Assembly: GCA_020629275.1 (NCBI GenBank)
Contig: JAHDDQ010000002.1
Location: forward strand, 1 to 64,000
Length of the DNA stretch: 64,000 bases
Direction: 5' to 3'
From: Tenacibaculum sp.
GTDB taxonomy: Bacteria > Bacteroidota > Bacteroidia > Flavobacteriales > Flavobacteriaceae
Positions 30,385-36,187 of the stretch are shown piece after piece (the first letter of the stretch is position 1; each line of letters begins with the position of its first letter). The notes beneath the pieces are model-generated. The model saw only the letters and a program-made list of their open reading frames with translations, was not told where the DNA came from and ran no database searches. The position numbers and the translations under genes are program-made.

Positions 30385-31077
30385 ATGGAAACAAAAATAA
30401 TACAGTTAACAGCAGCCAAAGGTCCATCAGAATGCGCATGGGTAGTTGCTAAAGTGTTAAAGATATTTTTAAAAGAAGTAATTCAAAATAAGATTGAATA
30501 TAAAGTTATTCATAAAGTTAACGGTTTAGAAAACGGAACAGTTCAATCCGTAACTATTGAATTAAAAGGAGGTCAATTGACGACCCTTTTAAGTAATTGG
30601 ACAGGAACAATTCAATGGATAGGAACATCAACTTTTAGAAAATATCATAAACGAAAGAATTGGTTTATTGGTTGTTATGAATTGGATATATGTGAAGAAA
30701 ACGCAATTTCAGAGCATGAAATTCAATTTCAAGCGATACGAAGTTCAGGACCAGGTGGGCAACATGTAAATAAAGTAAGTTCTGCAATACGCGCAAAACA
30801 TATACCAACTGGAGTTCAAGTATTAGTTTCAGAAAGTCGGTCGCAGCATCAAAATAAAAAAATCGCACGACAACGATTAAAAGAAAAAATAACGAATCAT
30901 AATACCAATCAGTTAAAAGAATCTATTAAGAATGAATGGGAGAATCACCTAACATTACAAAGAGGTAATCCAGTACGAGTTTTTAAAGGTTCAGATTTTA
31001 AACAGCAAAAAACAGAAAAATCATTCAAAACAAAACGTAATCAATTAAAAAATGATCTACGTAAACAGTTAGAATAA
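30385..31077 (+). CDS. prfH: Peptide chain release factor H homologue
   Basis: 230 residues. The catalytic loop RSSGPGGQHVNKVSSAIRA carries the GGQ motif that enters the peptidyl-transferase centre and hydrolyses peptidyl-tRNA. No stop-codon-reading domain 2 motif (PxT/SPF) is present, as expected for PrfH. The C-terminal half is basic (SQHQNKKIARQRLKEK). Known PrfH proteins act on ribosomes with damaged 16S decoding centre together with RtcB2. Spacing of 5 bp from the nucleotidyltransferase indicates co-translation. Confidence 0.92.
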   Translation: METKIIQLTAAKGPSECAWVVAKVLKIFLKEVIQNKIEYKVIHKVNGLENGTVQSVTIELKGGQLTTLLSNWTGTIQWIGTSTFRKYHKRKNWFIGCYELDICEENAISEHEIQFQAIRSSGPGGQHVNKVSSAIRAKHIPTGVQVLVSESRSQHQNKKIARQRLKEKITNHNTNQLKESIKNEWENHLTLQRGNPVRVFKGSDFKQQKTEKSFKTKRNQLKNDLRKQLE

Positions 31078-31146
31078 TTGAATGTCATTACAAGTGAAGG
31101 GAGACAATCTATTCCTTTGATGATTTGTAATATAAAAAGAAAACAA

Positions 31147-31677
31147 ATGGGAACATTAGCAAATAATTACATTTTTAAAGCATTAGATGCATATCCGTAT
31201 GACTTGGAAGAAACTATAGAAGCATTAACATATGCACTAGCGTATGAAGATAAAAATATAGTAGCATTAGGATTAATGGGACGTATTTATGCCGAGAAAT
31301 TATACGATTATGAAAAAGCAAAAGAATATTATACAGAAGCTTTAGCTGAAAACATTAACGCCTTTCATATTTACCCACATTACATAAGTGTATTATTATG
31401 GAATGAAGATTATGATGAAGCAAGTAAGCTAATAAAGTTTGCCTTAACAATTAAAGGAGCAGATAAAGCTGTATTGTACGTATGTAAATCACAATTACAT
31501 GAGCAAAAAAAGGACTATAAGAAAGCATTAAAAACATTAAAAAAAGCAAAAGAATACACGTATAATACTGATTATTTATATGTGATTGATAGAGAAAAAG
31601 AACGTATAAAGGGAAAGTTGCCAAAAAAGAAAGAAGAAAAGAGTAAAAAGAAGAAGTCTAAAAAGAAAAGGAAATAA
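31147..31677 (+). CDS. TPR-repeat protein with lysine tail
   Basis: About 176 residues from the ATG at 31147 (a longer frame from TTG at 31078 exists, but its first 23 residues lack character). Four or five helical hairpins of TPR type (LEETIEALTYALAYEDKN; YDYEKAKEYYTEALAEN; EDYDEASKLIKFAL; KDYKKALKTLKKAKEY) precede a tail that is nearly all Lys/Arg/Glu. The tail suggests nucleic-acid or ribosome binding, and the TPRs suggest a scaffold for the repair enzymes encoded around it. Confidence 0.75.
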   Translation: MGTLANNYIFKALDAYPYDLEETIEALTYALAYEDKNIVALGLMGRIYAEKLYDYEKAKEYYTEALAENINAFHIYPHYISVLLWNEDYDEASKLIKFALTIKGADKAVLYVCKSQLHEQKKDYKKALKTLKKAKEYTYNTDYLYVIDREKERIKGKLPKKKEEKSKKKKSKKKRK

Positions 31678-31702
31678 CAGTTTAATTTTAAAATAGAAAA
31701 AG

Positions 31703-32017
31703 ATGAGAAGAGAAATTTTGAAACGATTTTTACAAGGAACAGACCATTCAGGAAGATTTATTGTAAAATCTAAAGTCACAGGAATCACATATTTCATAGA
31801 ACCTATAGATAATGGAAAACCAGATAAATTATGGGGAGATCTTGATCCGGCTACAAAAAAGTTAACAGGAGATTATGGAAACGTAAGAAGAGGTGCTGTA
31901 AAAACATCAGAGTCTATGATTACTGAAGAAAATGGCTTTGTTAATATTCGCACGTTCAAAGGAAGTCCTTTAGGTGAAATAGACCGTAGAGATAGGATTT
32001 ATGAAATGGAAAACTAA
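31703..32017 (+). CDS. Small protein of unknown function in the RNA-repair operon
   Basis: 104 residues, compact and soluble, with segments GRFIVKSKVTGITYFIEPI, KLWGDLDPATKKLTGDYG and FKGSPLGEIDRRDRIY. No motif I know. It lies 25 bp after the TPR gene and 50 bp before the exonuclease gene, so it is part of the same transcription unit. Confidence 0.65.
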   Translation: MRREILKRFLQGTDHSGRFIVKSKVTGITYFIEPIDNGKPDKLWGDLDPATKKLTGDYGNVRRGAVKTSESMITEENGFVNIRTFKGSPLGEIDRRDRIYEMEN

Positions 32018-32067
32018 TTTTGAAAATTATGTAATGAATACATAGTTTTAAAGAAATCGAAGAAAGT

Positions 32068-32613
32068 ATGAAAAGAAACAAAATTATAATAATAGACTTA
32101 GAAGCTACTTGCTGGAATGGAAAAATTCCAGCAGGTCAAGTTAATGAAATCATAGAAATAGGAATTTGTATTTTAGATACAAACACGGGAGAAATTTATA
32201 AAAATGAAGGAATTTTAATAAAACCAGAACGATCTAAGGTGAGTCCTTTCTGTACTGAGTTAACTACAATAACTCAAGAATTATTAGATAAAGAAGGAAT
32301 TTCTCTTAAAGAAGCATGTAATATTCTTAGAGAAGAATATAACCCGAAACATTATGTTTGGGCAAGTTATGGTCAGTATGATTTAAACATGCTTAAAAAG
32401 CAATGTAAATTTAGAGGAATAGAATATCCGATGTCTCAAGAGCATATTAATGTGAAGGAGCTTTTTACAGAAGTAAAAGGAATATCAAGAAAAGTTGGTA
32501 TGAAAGGAGCATTAGGAATGTTAAATATTCCTTTAGACGGAACACATCATAGAGGAATTGACGATGCAAGAAATATTGCTAAAATTTTAAATTGGTGTTT
32601 AATTAACAAATAA
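32068..32613 (+). CDS. DEDDh 3'-5' exonuclease (DnaQ/ERI-1-like)
   Basis: 181 residues with all exonuclease motifs: Exo I IIIDLEATCW (Asp-x-Glu), Exo II ASYGQYDLNML (Asp) and Exo III GTHHRGIDDARNIA (His and Asp). The length and the EATCW form are those of the RNA-trimming ERI-1/KapD branch rather than the polymerase III epsilon subunit. In this operon it could trim damaged or extended 3' ends of tRNA or rRNA before ligation. A terminator follows 10 bp after the stop, so it ends the repair operon. Confidence 0.87.
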   Translation: MKRNKIIIIDLEATCWNGKIPAGQVNEIIEIGICILDTNTGEIYKNEGILIKPERSKVSPFCTELTTITQELLDKEGISLKEACNILREEYNPKHYVWASYGQYDLNMLKKQCKFRGIEYPMSQEHINVKELFTEVKGISRKVGMKGALGMLNIPLDGTHHRGIDDARNIAKILNWCLINK

Positions 32614-32623
32614 ATAAACTGAG

Positions 32624-32652
32624 AAAAAGACTCCATAGCATGGAGTTTTTTT
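32624..32652. terminator. Terminator hairpin after the repair operon
   Basis: ACTCCAT/ATGGAGT stem with 3-nt loop (32630-32646), A-rich before and T-rich after, so it can serve the convergent membrane-protein gene too. Confidence 0.8.
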
Positions 32653-32671
32653 ATTAGAATACCAGTCCGAT

Positions 32672-33031
32672 TTAACTAATATATCCGTGTCTTCTTAAAA
32701 TCATTAAAGTAATAGGAAATATGATTAGTAAGATTAAAATCATAAATTCTAAAGAATGTAAAACAATTCTAGCTTTATTATTTTTTTTGAAATCTTTTCT
32801 AAAGTAAAAGAAATTTAAGATTCCAATAAAAATATAAAGGAAAATAAATAATGCTTTACCGTTTTCGCCTAATTTAGAATTTGAAATAAAAGCATCAAAG
32901 AATAATACTATATTAAATCCTAATAATCCAGAAAGTGTAACAATAGATAATAAATAAGGGAATTCATCTTTTGATGGAGTATTTAAAATTAAATTATAAA
33001 TTAAAAAGAATAGTTTTCTGTAAATATTCAT
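32672..33031 (-). CDS. Four-helix membrane protein of unknown function
   Basis: 119 residues with membrane segments YLLSIVTLSGLLGFNIVLFF, KALFIFLYIFIGILNFFYF and EFMILILLIIFPITLMIL plus an N-terminal hydrophobic piece. It is the only minus-strand gene inside the island and separates the protein operon from the tRNA array. No family recognised. Confidence 0.6.
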   Translation of the reverse strand: MNIYRKLFFLIYNLILNTPSKDEFPYLLSIVTLSGLLGFNIVLFFDAFISNSKLGENGKALFIFLYIFIGILNFFYFRKDFKKNNKARIVLHSLEFMILILLIIFPITLMILRRHGYIS

Positions 33032-33238
33032 ATGAGTTTACCTGTAAAGAAATAATTTATAATCATAATATGTGTTTTTTCTAAAGAAAAATCCTACAAA
33101 TATGATTATAAATATTAGAAAGATAGAGCCCTTATATCTTTAAAAACAGGAATCTATTATGTTATAAAATAAATTTAGTGTAATCAAAAGCAGGATAATT
33201 TCATTCTTTAGTCGTAATATTGCATTATTAATTAAGAA

Positions 33239-33346
33239 ATGAAATTAAAAAATATACATATTAATAAGCAGTTTGAACTTTGTTCATATGATTTTCGCCC
33301 AAGTATTTTGCGAAAAGGAGGCTATGTATATCAATTTCAACAATGA
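33239..33346 (+). CDS. Short ORF (35 aa) ahead of a terminator
   Basis: Starts MKLKNIHINKQFELC and includes SYDFRPSILRKGG. A TAATATTG box lies about 20 bp upstream, and a strong terminator begins 28 bp after the stop. It belongs to a set of short basic ORFs, each with its own terminator, seen only in this island (26965, 27323, 33239, 33728; compare 36306). Confidence 0.35.
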   Translation: MKLKNIHINKQFELCSYDFRPSILRKGGYVYQFQQ

Positions 33347-33373
33347 TTTAAGTAAATTATAATACGAAATAAT

Positions 33374-33412
33374 AAAAAAAAGCGTCCAATTTTAAATTGG
33401 GCGCTTTTTTTA
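33374..33412 (+). terminator. Terminator hairpin with GCGTCCAA stem
   Basis: AAAGCGTCCAATTT pairs with AAATTGGGCGCTTT (one G-T pair), then T7. The stem core matches the terminator at 27051-27090, suggesting that the short-ORF units were duplicated. Confidence 0.85.
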
Positions 33413-33513
33413 TGAAAAAAATGTAAATAAATAATATTTGACTAAGTAAAATTAAAATAAAGATAGAAAACTGAAAACAATTGAGAGACAGACTTTTGTG
33501 TATAATGTTCGTA

Positions 33514-33558
33514 ATCCGTTAAAAAACGGATAGGATATGTATTGCTTAAAAAAAGCAT
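33514..33558. other. Two small hairpins in a non-coding stretch
   Basis: ATCCGTT-AAAA-AACGGAT at 33514-33531, a perfect 7-bp stem with AAAA loop, and TTGCTT/AAGCA at about 33542-33557. No gene lies between 33412 and 33727. This may be part of a small structured RNA. Confidence 0.4.
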
Positions 33559-33595
33559 AACAAGCTGATAAACAAATAAATATATTTAAAAATAA

Positions 33596-33626
33596 TTGTA
33601 TAATTAAAAAATACATTTCATATTTG
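33596..33626 (+). promoter_or_regulatory. Bacteroidota-type promoter
   Basis: TTG at 33596-33598, 20-bp spacer, CATATTTG at 33619-33626 (7 of 8 consensus). Drives the short ORF at 33728; read-through would enter the tRNA array. Confidence 0.6.
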
Positions 33627-33727
33627 CATCGTCAAAATGAATGACACAGTAGAAATAAAATAGAGAACATTTTTTAAAAAGTAGTAGACATAAAATAATT
33701 TATTTTTTAGAATAAAAATAAGATAAA

Positions 33728-33856
33728 ATGAAAGAATATTCGCAACATAACATAGCATATCATTTAGAATTTCGCTCGCCGAAGTTTGATTTACTACTAT
33801 GTAATGAGGATGATTTTATTTTTAAAAAGGAGAGATATCATGAGTATATAAATTAA
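33728..33856 (+). CDS. Short ORF (42 aa) just before the tRNA array
   Basis: Begins MKEYSQHNIAYHLEFRSPKF, continues with an acidic DLLLCNEDDF segment and a basic end. It sits between a recognisable promoter and a terminator whose T run ends 13 bp before the first tRNA gene. Could control read-through into the tRNA cluster or be an independent small protein. Confidence 0.35.
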   Translation: MKEYSQHNIAYHLEFRSPKFDLLLCNEDDFIFKKERYHEYIN

Positions 33857-33877
33857 TAGTATATATCAAGATAAAAT

Positions 33878-33909
33878 AAAAGCATCTCCTTAAAAGAGAT
33901 GCTTTTTTT
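33878..33909 (+). terminator. Terminator hairpin upstream of the tRNA array
   Basis: AAAGCATCTC pairs with GAGATGCTTT, followed by a T run. The first tRNA starts at 33922. Confidence 0.8.
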
Positions 33910-33921
33910 ATGCAATTAAAT

Positions 33922-33994
33922 GACAAGGTGGCTGAATGGTGAAGGCAGCAGACTGCAAATCTGTTTTTTATGAGTTCGAATCTCATTCTTGTCT
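33922..33994 (+). tRNA. tRNA-Cys (GCA)
   Basis: Canonical cloverleaf: acceptor GACAAGG with TCTTGTC (6 pairs and one G-T), anticodon stem GCAGA/TCTGT with loop CTGCAAA (T33, anticodon GCA), T-arm ATGAG-TTCGAAT-CTCAT. No encoded CCA. Confidence 0.85.
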
Positions 33995-34037
33995 CGATGA
34001 TTTAAGTAATCTCAAACAGATTTTGAAATTAAAAAGA

Positions 34038-34120
34038 GGAAGTGTTGAGCTATTAATTGGCTCGCCAGACTGTAAATCTGGTCTTTAAAAAGCTTATAGG
34101 TTTGAGTCCTATCACTTCCA
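34038..34120 (+). tRNA. tRNA-Tyr (GTA)
   Basis: Acceptor GGAAGTG/CACTTCC perfect, D-stem GAGC/GCTC, anticodon stem CCAGA/TCTGG with loop CTGTAAA, long variable region typical of bacterial Tyr, T-arm ATAGG-TTTGAGT-CCTAT. Discriminator A. Confidence 0.87.
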
Positions 34121-34124
34121 TAAA

Positions 34125-34198
34125 AGCTCTTTTAACTCAATTGGTAGAAGAGTTGGATATAAGTCTTATCTAGTTTTGGTCCGAATCCTAGATGTAGT
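34125..34198 (+). ncRNA. Degenerate tRNA-like element
   Basis: A D-arm is clear (AACTC, then AATTGGTAGAA, then GAGTT), the anticodon-like stem is GGATA/TATCT with loop TAAGTCT, and a T-loop-like TCCGAAT follows. The acceptor strands pair in only about 3 of 7 positions. Position 33 of the loop is A, not the near-universal T. It may be a decayed tRNA or a specialised tRNA-like RNA. Confidence 0.5.
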
Positions 34199-34206
34199 AT
34201 AAAATT

Positions 34207-34279
34207 GGTTCATTGTGGTTAATGGCTAACCTTCCCGACTGTCTCTCGGGAGATACGAGTTCGATTCTCGTATGAACCG
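34207..34279 (+). tRNA. tRNA-Asp (GTC), with pyrimidine at position 37
   Basis: Acceptor GGTTCAT/ATGAACC perfect; D-stem GGTT/AACC; anticodon stem CCCGA/TCGGG with loop CTGTCTC, giving anticodon GTC but T at position 37 where a purine is expected; T-arm ACGAG-TTCGATT-CTCGT. Confidence 0.8.
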
Positions 34280-34284
34280 CAAAA

Positions 34285-34357
34285 CTGGGAAGATAACGAT
34301 TGGTTGTTTACCTGCTTTGGATGCAGGAGGTTGTAGGTTCGAATCCTACTTCTCAGA
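34285..34357 (+). tRNA. tRNA-Pro (TGG)
   Basis: Acceptor CTGGGAA/TTCTCAG (one G-T), anticodon stem CCTGC/GCAGG with loop TTTGGAT (anticodon TGG), T-arm GTAGG-TTCGAAT-CCTAC. Six bp after the Asp gene. Confidence 0.83.
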
Positions 34358-34383
34358 CTAAACTCTAGAAAGGAGTGTGTATA

Positions 34384-34455
34384 ATGACTTTGGATTGTAC
34401 GATGTAATTTCAATGGCTGTGAAAGAGAAACAGTACAATCCGAAAGTCATTTTTA
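34384..34455 (+). ncRNA. Long hairpin with tRNA-anticodon-like inner loop
   Basis: ATGACTTTGGATTGTAC (34384-34400) pairs with GTACAATCCGAAAGTCAT (34433-34450): 17 pairs and one bulge. Inside is a 5-bp stem TTTCA/TGAAA with a 7-nt loop ATGGCTG. T5 follows, so it could be a terminator for the tRNA-Cys-to-Pro cluster or an independent structured RNA. Confidence 0.6.
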
Positions 34456-34524
34456 AATTCTAATAAAGGAGATTATAGATAAAAGAAAAAATAAGTTGCT
34501 CTAAATTATTAGTAAATAATTAAA

Positions 34525-34608
34525 GCCAGGAATGGTGTAATTGGTAGGCATACTAGATACAGAATCTAGTATCATCAAGGTTTGAGAGTTTGAGTCTTTT
34601 TTCCTAGA
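34525..34608 (+). ncRNA. tRNA-Leu(CAG)-like element lacking T33
   Basis: 5' strand GCCAGGA and D-arm TGTAATTGGTAGGCA resemble tRNA-Leu. Anticodon stem CTAGA/TCTAG has loop TACAGAA: anticodon CAG, but A at position 33. The variable region is long, the T-arm is GAGAG-TTTGAGT-CTTTT with G-T pairs, and the acceptor pairs in 5 of 7 positions. Confidence 0.55.
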
Positions 34609-34639
34609 CTATTGAGAAGATTTTTTTTCTCTAAAAGAT

Positions 34640-34731
34640 AAATCTGTGATGTAATGGTTAGCATGCAAGATTCTGATTAAAAGTCATCCATTATGGATGA
34701 TGAGAATATAGCTCGAATCCTAGAGTCAACC
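34640..34731 (+). ncRNA. tRNA-Gln(CTG)-like element with extra hairpin
   Basis: D-arm GTAATGGTTAGCAT and CAAGA-TTCTGAT look like tRNA-Gln with anticodon CTG. The 3' side of the anticodon stem is replaced by a longer structure: ATTCT/AGAAT outside and TCATCC/GGATGA with a 5-nt loop inside (34684-34700). A T-loop-like CTCGAAT follows but its stem is poor. Confidence 0.45.
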
Positions 34732-34759
34732 TATAAATCGCTATAATAAATTATAGGTT
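34728..34759. terminator. Hairpin closing the first tRNA cluster
   Basis: AACCTATAA/TTATAGGTT, 9 bp with a 14-nt AT-rich loop, overlapping the end of the Gln-like element. No clear T run, so termination is uncertain. Confidence 0.4.
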
Positions 34760-34840
34760 TGATAATGAGTTATTTATTTTTCAAGCCAAGATTTTTTCAA
34801 TCTTTAAAAAGAAGAAAAATCGTTAATAAAAAAAGGAATT

Positions 34841-35326
34841 ATGAAAATTACGCAGCAAAAATGGAGAAATTTTAAAGGTAAAGTATTTGACGAATCAGTA
34901 ACTGAAATTATCGAAAATGCTATTGTAAGAGAACAACGGAAAGGATATCGTCTAAAAATTTGTGTAGGTTCAGATTCTCAGGGGTATAAGTCACATATTG
35001 AATATGCTACAGCAATTGTGGTTTTAAGAGAAGGGAAAGGAGGGTTTATGTTTATGAGGAACTATAAAGGAACAAAAGACATACAAATTAAAGAACGTAT
35101 GCTTAAAGAAGTAGCTATGTCTGTAGAAGTAGCATATGAACTATGTAACATATTAGACAAATATGGTGTTGACTTAGAGGTTCATGCTGATATTAATACA
35201 AATCCAAAGTTCGAATCTAATGTAGCATTAAAAGATGCTATGGGATATATTTTAGGTATGGGCTTTAAGTTTAAAGCAAAGCCTTATGCATTTGCTAGTT
35301 CATCTTGTGCAGATAGTGTAGTATAA
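34841..35326 (+). CDS. RNase H-fold protein, YkuK/DUF458 type
   Basis: 161 residues. Strand-rich start with acidic residue (LKICVGSDSQGYKSHIEYATAIVVL, Asp in GSDSQ) and a second acidic strand (LEVHADINTNPKFESN) fit the ribonuclease H-like fold of the YkuK family. Biochemical function in that family is not settled; nuclease or Holliday-junction-type activity has been proposed from the fold. It is placed between the two tRNA clusters and just before the promoter of the permuted cluster, so action on tRNA-like RNAs is a reasonable hypothesis. Confidence 0.75.
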   Translation: MKITQQKWRNFKGKVFDESVTEIIENAIVREQRKGYRLKICVGSDSQGYKSHIEYATAIVVLREGKGGFMFMRNYKGTKDIQIKERMLKEVAMSVEVAYELCNILDKYGVDLEVHADINTNPKFESNVALKDAMGYILGMGFKFKAKPYAFASSSCADSVV

Positions 35327-35345
35327 TTTTAAAAATATTTTCTAC

Positions 35346-35407
35346 TACGCAAAAAGAGTGCGCAATGGAGTTAAATATTTGCAGCGTTATTATGAAAAAG
35401 ATGTCGT
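35346..35407 (+). promoter_or_regulatory. Promoter/operator of the permuted tRNA cluster, copy B
   Basis: Same block order as at 14129-14190: TACGCAAAAA, TGCGCAAT, AATATTTG (-7 box at 35374-35381), GCAG, GTTATTATGAAAAAGAT. By eye, four fifths or more of 62 positions agree. Expected transcription start near 35388-35392. Confidence 0.72.
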
Positions 35408-35441
35408 AACAAGGGGAGAATTGTGAAGAAAGAAAAAGTAG

Positions 35442-35470
35442 CCTCATTACAACGATGGATTGTGATGAGG
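35442..35470 (+). ncRNA. Strong hairpin at the start of the permuted-cluster transcript
   Basis: CCTCATTACAA pairs with TTGTGATGAGG (11 pairs, one G-T) around a 7-nt loop CGATGGA. No T run follows, so this is an RNA structure and not a terminator. Confidence 0.6.
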
Positions 35471-35482
35471 TAGATTAAAGAA

Positions 35483-35689
35483 AACTCTTTAGTTTAAAAG
35501 GAAGAGCTGTGGTAAAAGATTTAGACTAAACTGTGGAGTGATTGGATGATGTTGTTAGTGATGTATTTGCTAATGAATAGATTTTGCACAAGCACCGGAA
35601 TCAACAGGATTGAAAGTAGGGAAGTACATTTAGAGCCAATCTGCTTTACGTAATTAAAGAGTATCAGTTCGAATCTGATAAGAGATACA
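35483..35689 (+). ncRNA. tRNA-like element interrupted by about 130 nt
   Basis: 5' part: acceptor strand AACTCTT, TA, D-stem GTTT/GAGC with loop AAAAGGAA (35483-35507). 3' part: T-arm ATCAG-TTCGAAT-CTGAT and acceptor strand AAGAGAT then ACA (35663-35689). Acceptor pairing 6 of 7. Where the anticodon arm should be is a long insert with nested stems GTAAAaG/CTTTAC and GATTGG/CCAATC. Canonical order, unlike the three elements that follow. Confidence 0.5.
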
Positions 35690-35897
35690 AGTTCATTGAA
35701 AAAATAAAGAGTGTCATTATGAAGATAAATAACAACGGATGAATCTGTTCAATAATGAAAAAGATTGTTTCGCTTCCACTTATAATGATAAGAAAAATAT
35801 CAAGCTAGTCTTGTTGTGTGTTTCTGTATAGCACCATTGTATATATACTTACAAATATTGTATCAGATATGTATATGCAACTTGACTTGAAGGTTTT

Positions 35898-35919
35898 GAT
35901 TATTTACCAAAAAATAATC
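35898..35919 (+). other. Hairpin just before permuted element 1
   Basis: GATTATT/AATAATC, 7 bp, loop of 8. It ends four nt before the 3' strand of the anticodon stem of the next element, and could mark its processed 5' end. Confidence 0.4.
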
Positions 35920-35923
35920 TCAC

Positions 35924-36000
35924 ACTATAGGTCGCGGGTTCGAATCCCGTCATAAACTCATAGTTTATGTAGTTCAGTTTGGTTAGAACAATAGATTTCA
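35924..36000 (+). tRNA. Circularly permuted tRNA-like gene 1 (junction in the anticodon loop)
   Basis: Order in DNA: ACTAT (anticodon stem 3' strand), AGGTC variable loop, T-arm GCGGG-TTCGAAT-CCCGT, acceptor 3' strand CATAAAC at 35951-35957, TCA then TA, acceptor 5' strand GTTTATG at 35963-35969, TA, D-arm GTTC...GAAC, A, ATAGA (anticodon stem 5' strand), TTTCA. Acceptor pairs 7 of 7, D-stem 4 of 4, T-stem 5 of 5 with one G-T, anticodon stem 4 of 5. Anticodon identity depends on how the halves join and is not assigned. Confidence 0.7.
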
Positions 36001-36083
36001 GAGTTCGTGGGTTCGAATCCCACTCCCGAAAAATCGGGATGGCAGAGTGGTCAAATGCGTTGGACTGAAAATCCAATAACTCT
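36000..36083 (+). tRNA. Circularly permuted tRNA-Ser-like gene 2 with GAA anticodon (junction in the variable arm)
   Basis: Order in DNA: AGAGTT (variable-arm 3' strand), C, T-arm GTGGG-TTCGAAT-CCCAC, acceptor 3' strand TCCCGAA, AA, acceptor 5' strand ATCGGGA at 36033-36039, TG, Ser-type D-arm GCAGAGTGGTCAAATGC, anticodon arm TTGGA-CTGAAAA-TCCAA, T, AACTCT (variable-arm 5' strand). Acceptor 6 of 7, T-stem 5 of 5, anticodon stem 5 of 5, variable arm 6 of 6. The body is that of a serine tRNA but the anticodon reads Phe codons. Confidence 0.75.
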
Positions 36084-36105
36084 CAGGCACTTTTATGTCT
36101 GTTTT

Positions 36106-36187
36106 TAGCACAGGTTCGATTCCTGTCAAGGCCACCAAAAATAGGCCTTGTAGCTCAGTTGGTAGAGCACTACACTCATAATGTAGG
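36106..36187 (+). tRNA. Circularly permuted tRNA-Met(CAT)-like gene 3 (junction in the variable loop)
   Basis: Order in DNA: TAGC, T-arm ACAGG-TTCGATT-CCTGT, acceptor 3' strand CAAGGCC (36127-36133), A, encoded CCA, AAAATA, acceptor 5' strand GGCCTTG (36144-36150), TA, D-arm GCTC-AGTTGGTA-GAGC, A, anticodon arm CTACA-CTCATAA-TGTAG. All stems are perfect: 7, 4, 5 and 5 pairs. The encoded CCA sits inside the gene, upstream of the 5' half. Confidence 0.8.

Noticed and set aside
31078-31146. Upstream TTG start for the TPR protein
   Set aside because: Adds 23 residues without repeat character; ATG at 31147 begins the TPR region more naturally. Kept as a possibility only.
34219-34413. Minus-strand ORF over the tRNA-Asp/Pro region
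   Set aside because: It is the antisense of canonical tRNA genes and the composition follows tRNA arms.
35508-35662. Group I or II intron inside the interrupted tRNA-like gene
   Set aside because: Too short and without recognisable core motifs; described only as a structured insert.
35963-36031. Reading 5' half of unit 1 and 3' half of unit 2 as one ordinary tRNA
   Set aside because: Length is near normal, but acceptor strands GTTTATG and TCCCGAA do not pair and no anticodon stem forms. Each half pairs perfectly or nearly so with its neighbour on the other side.
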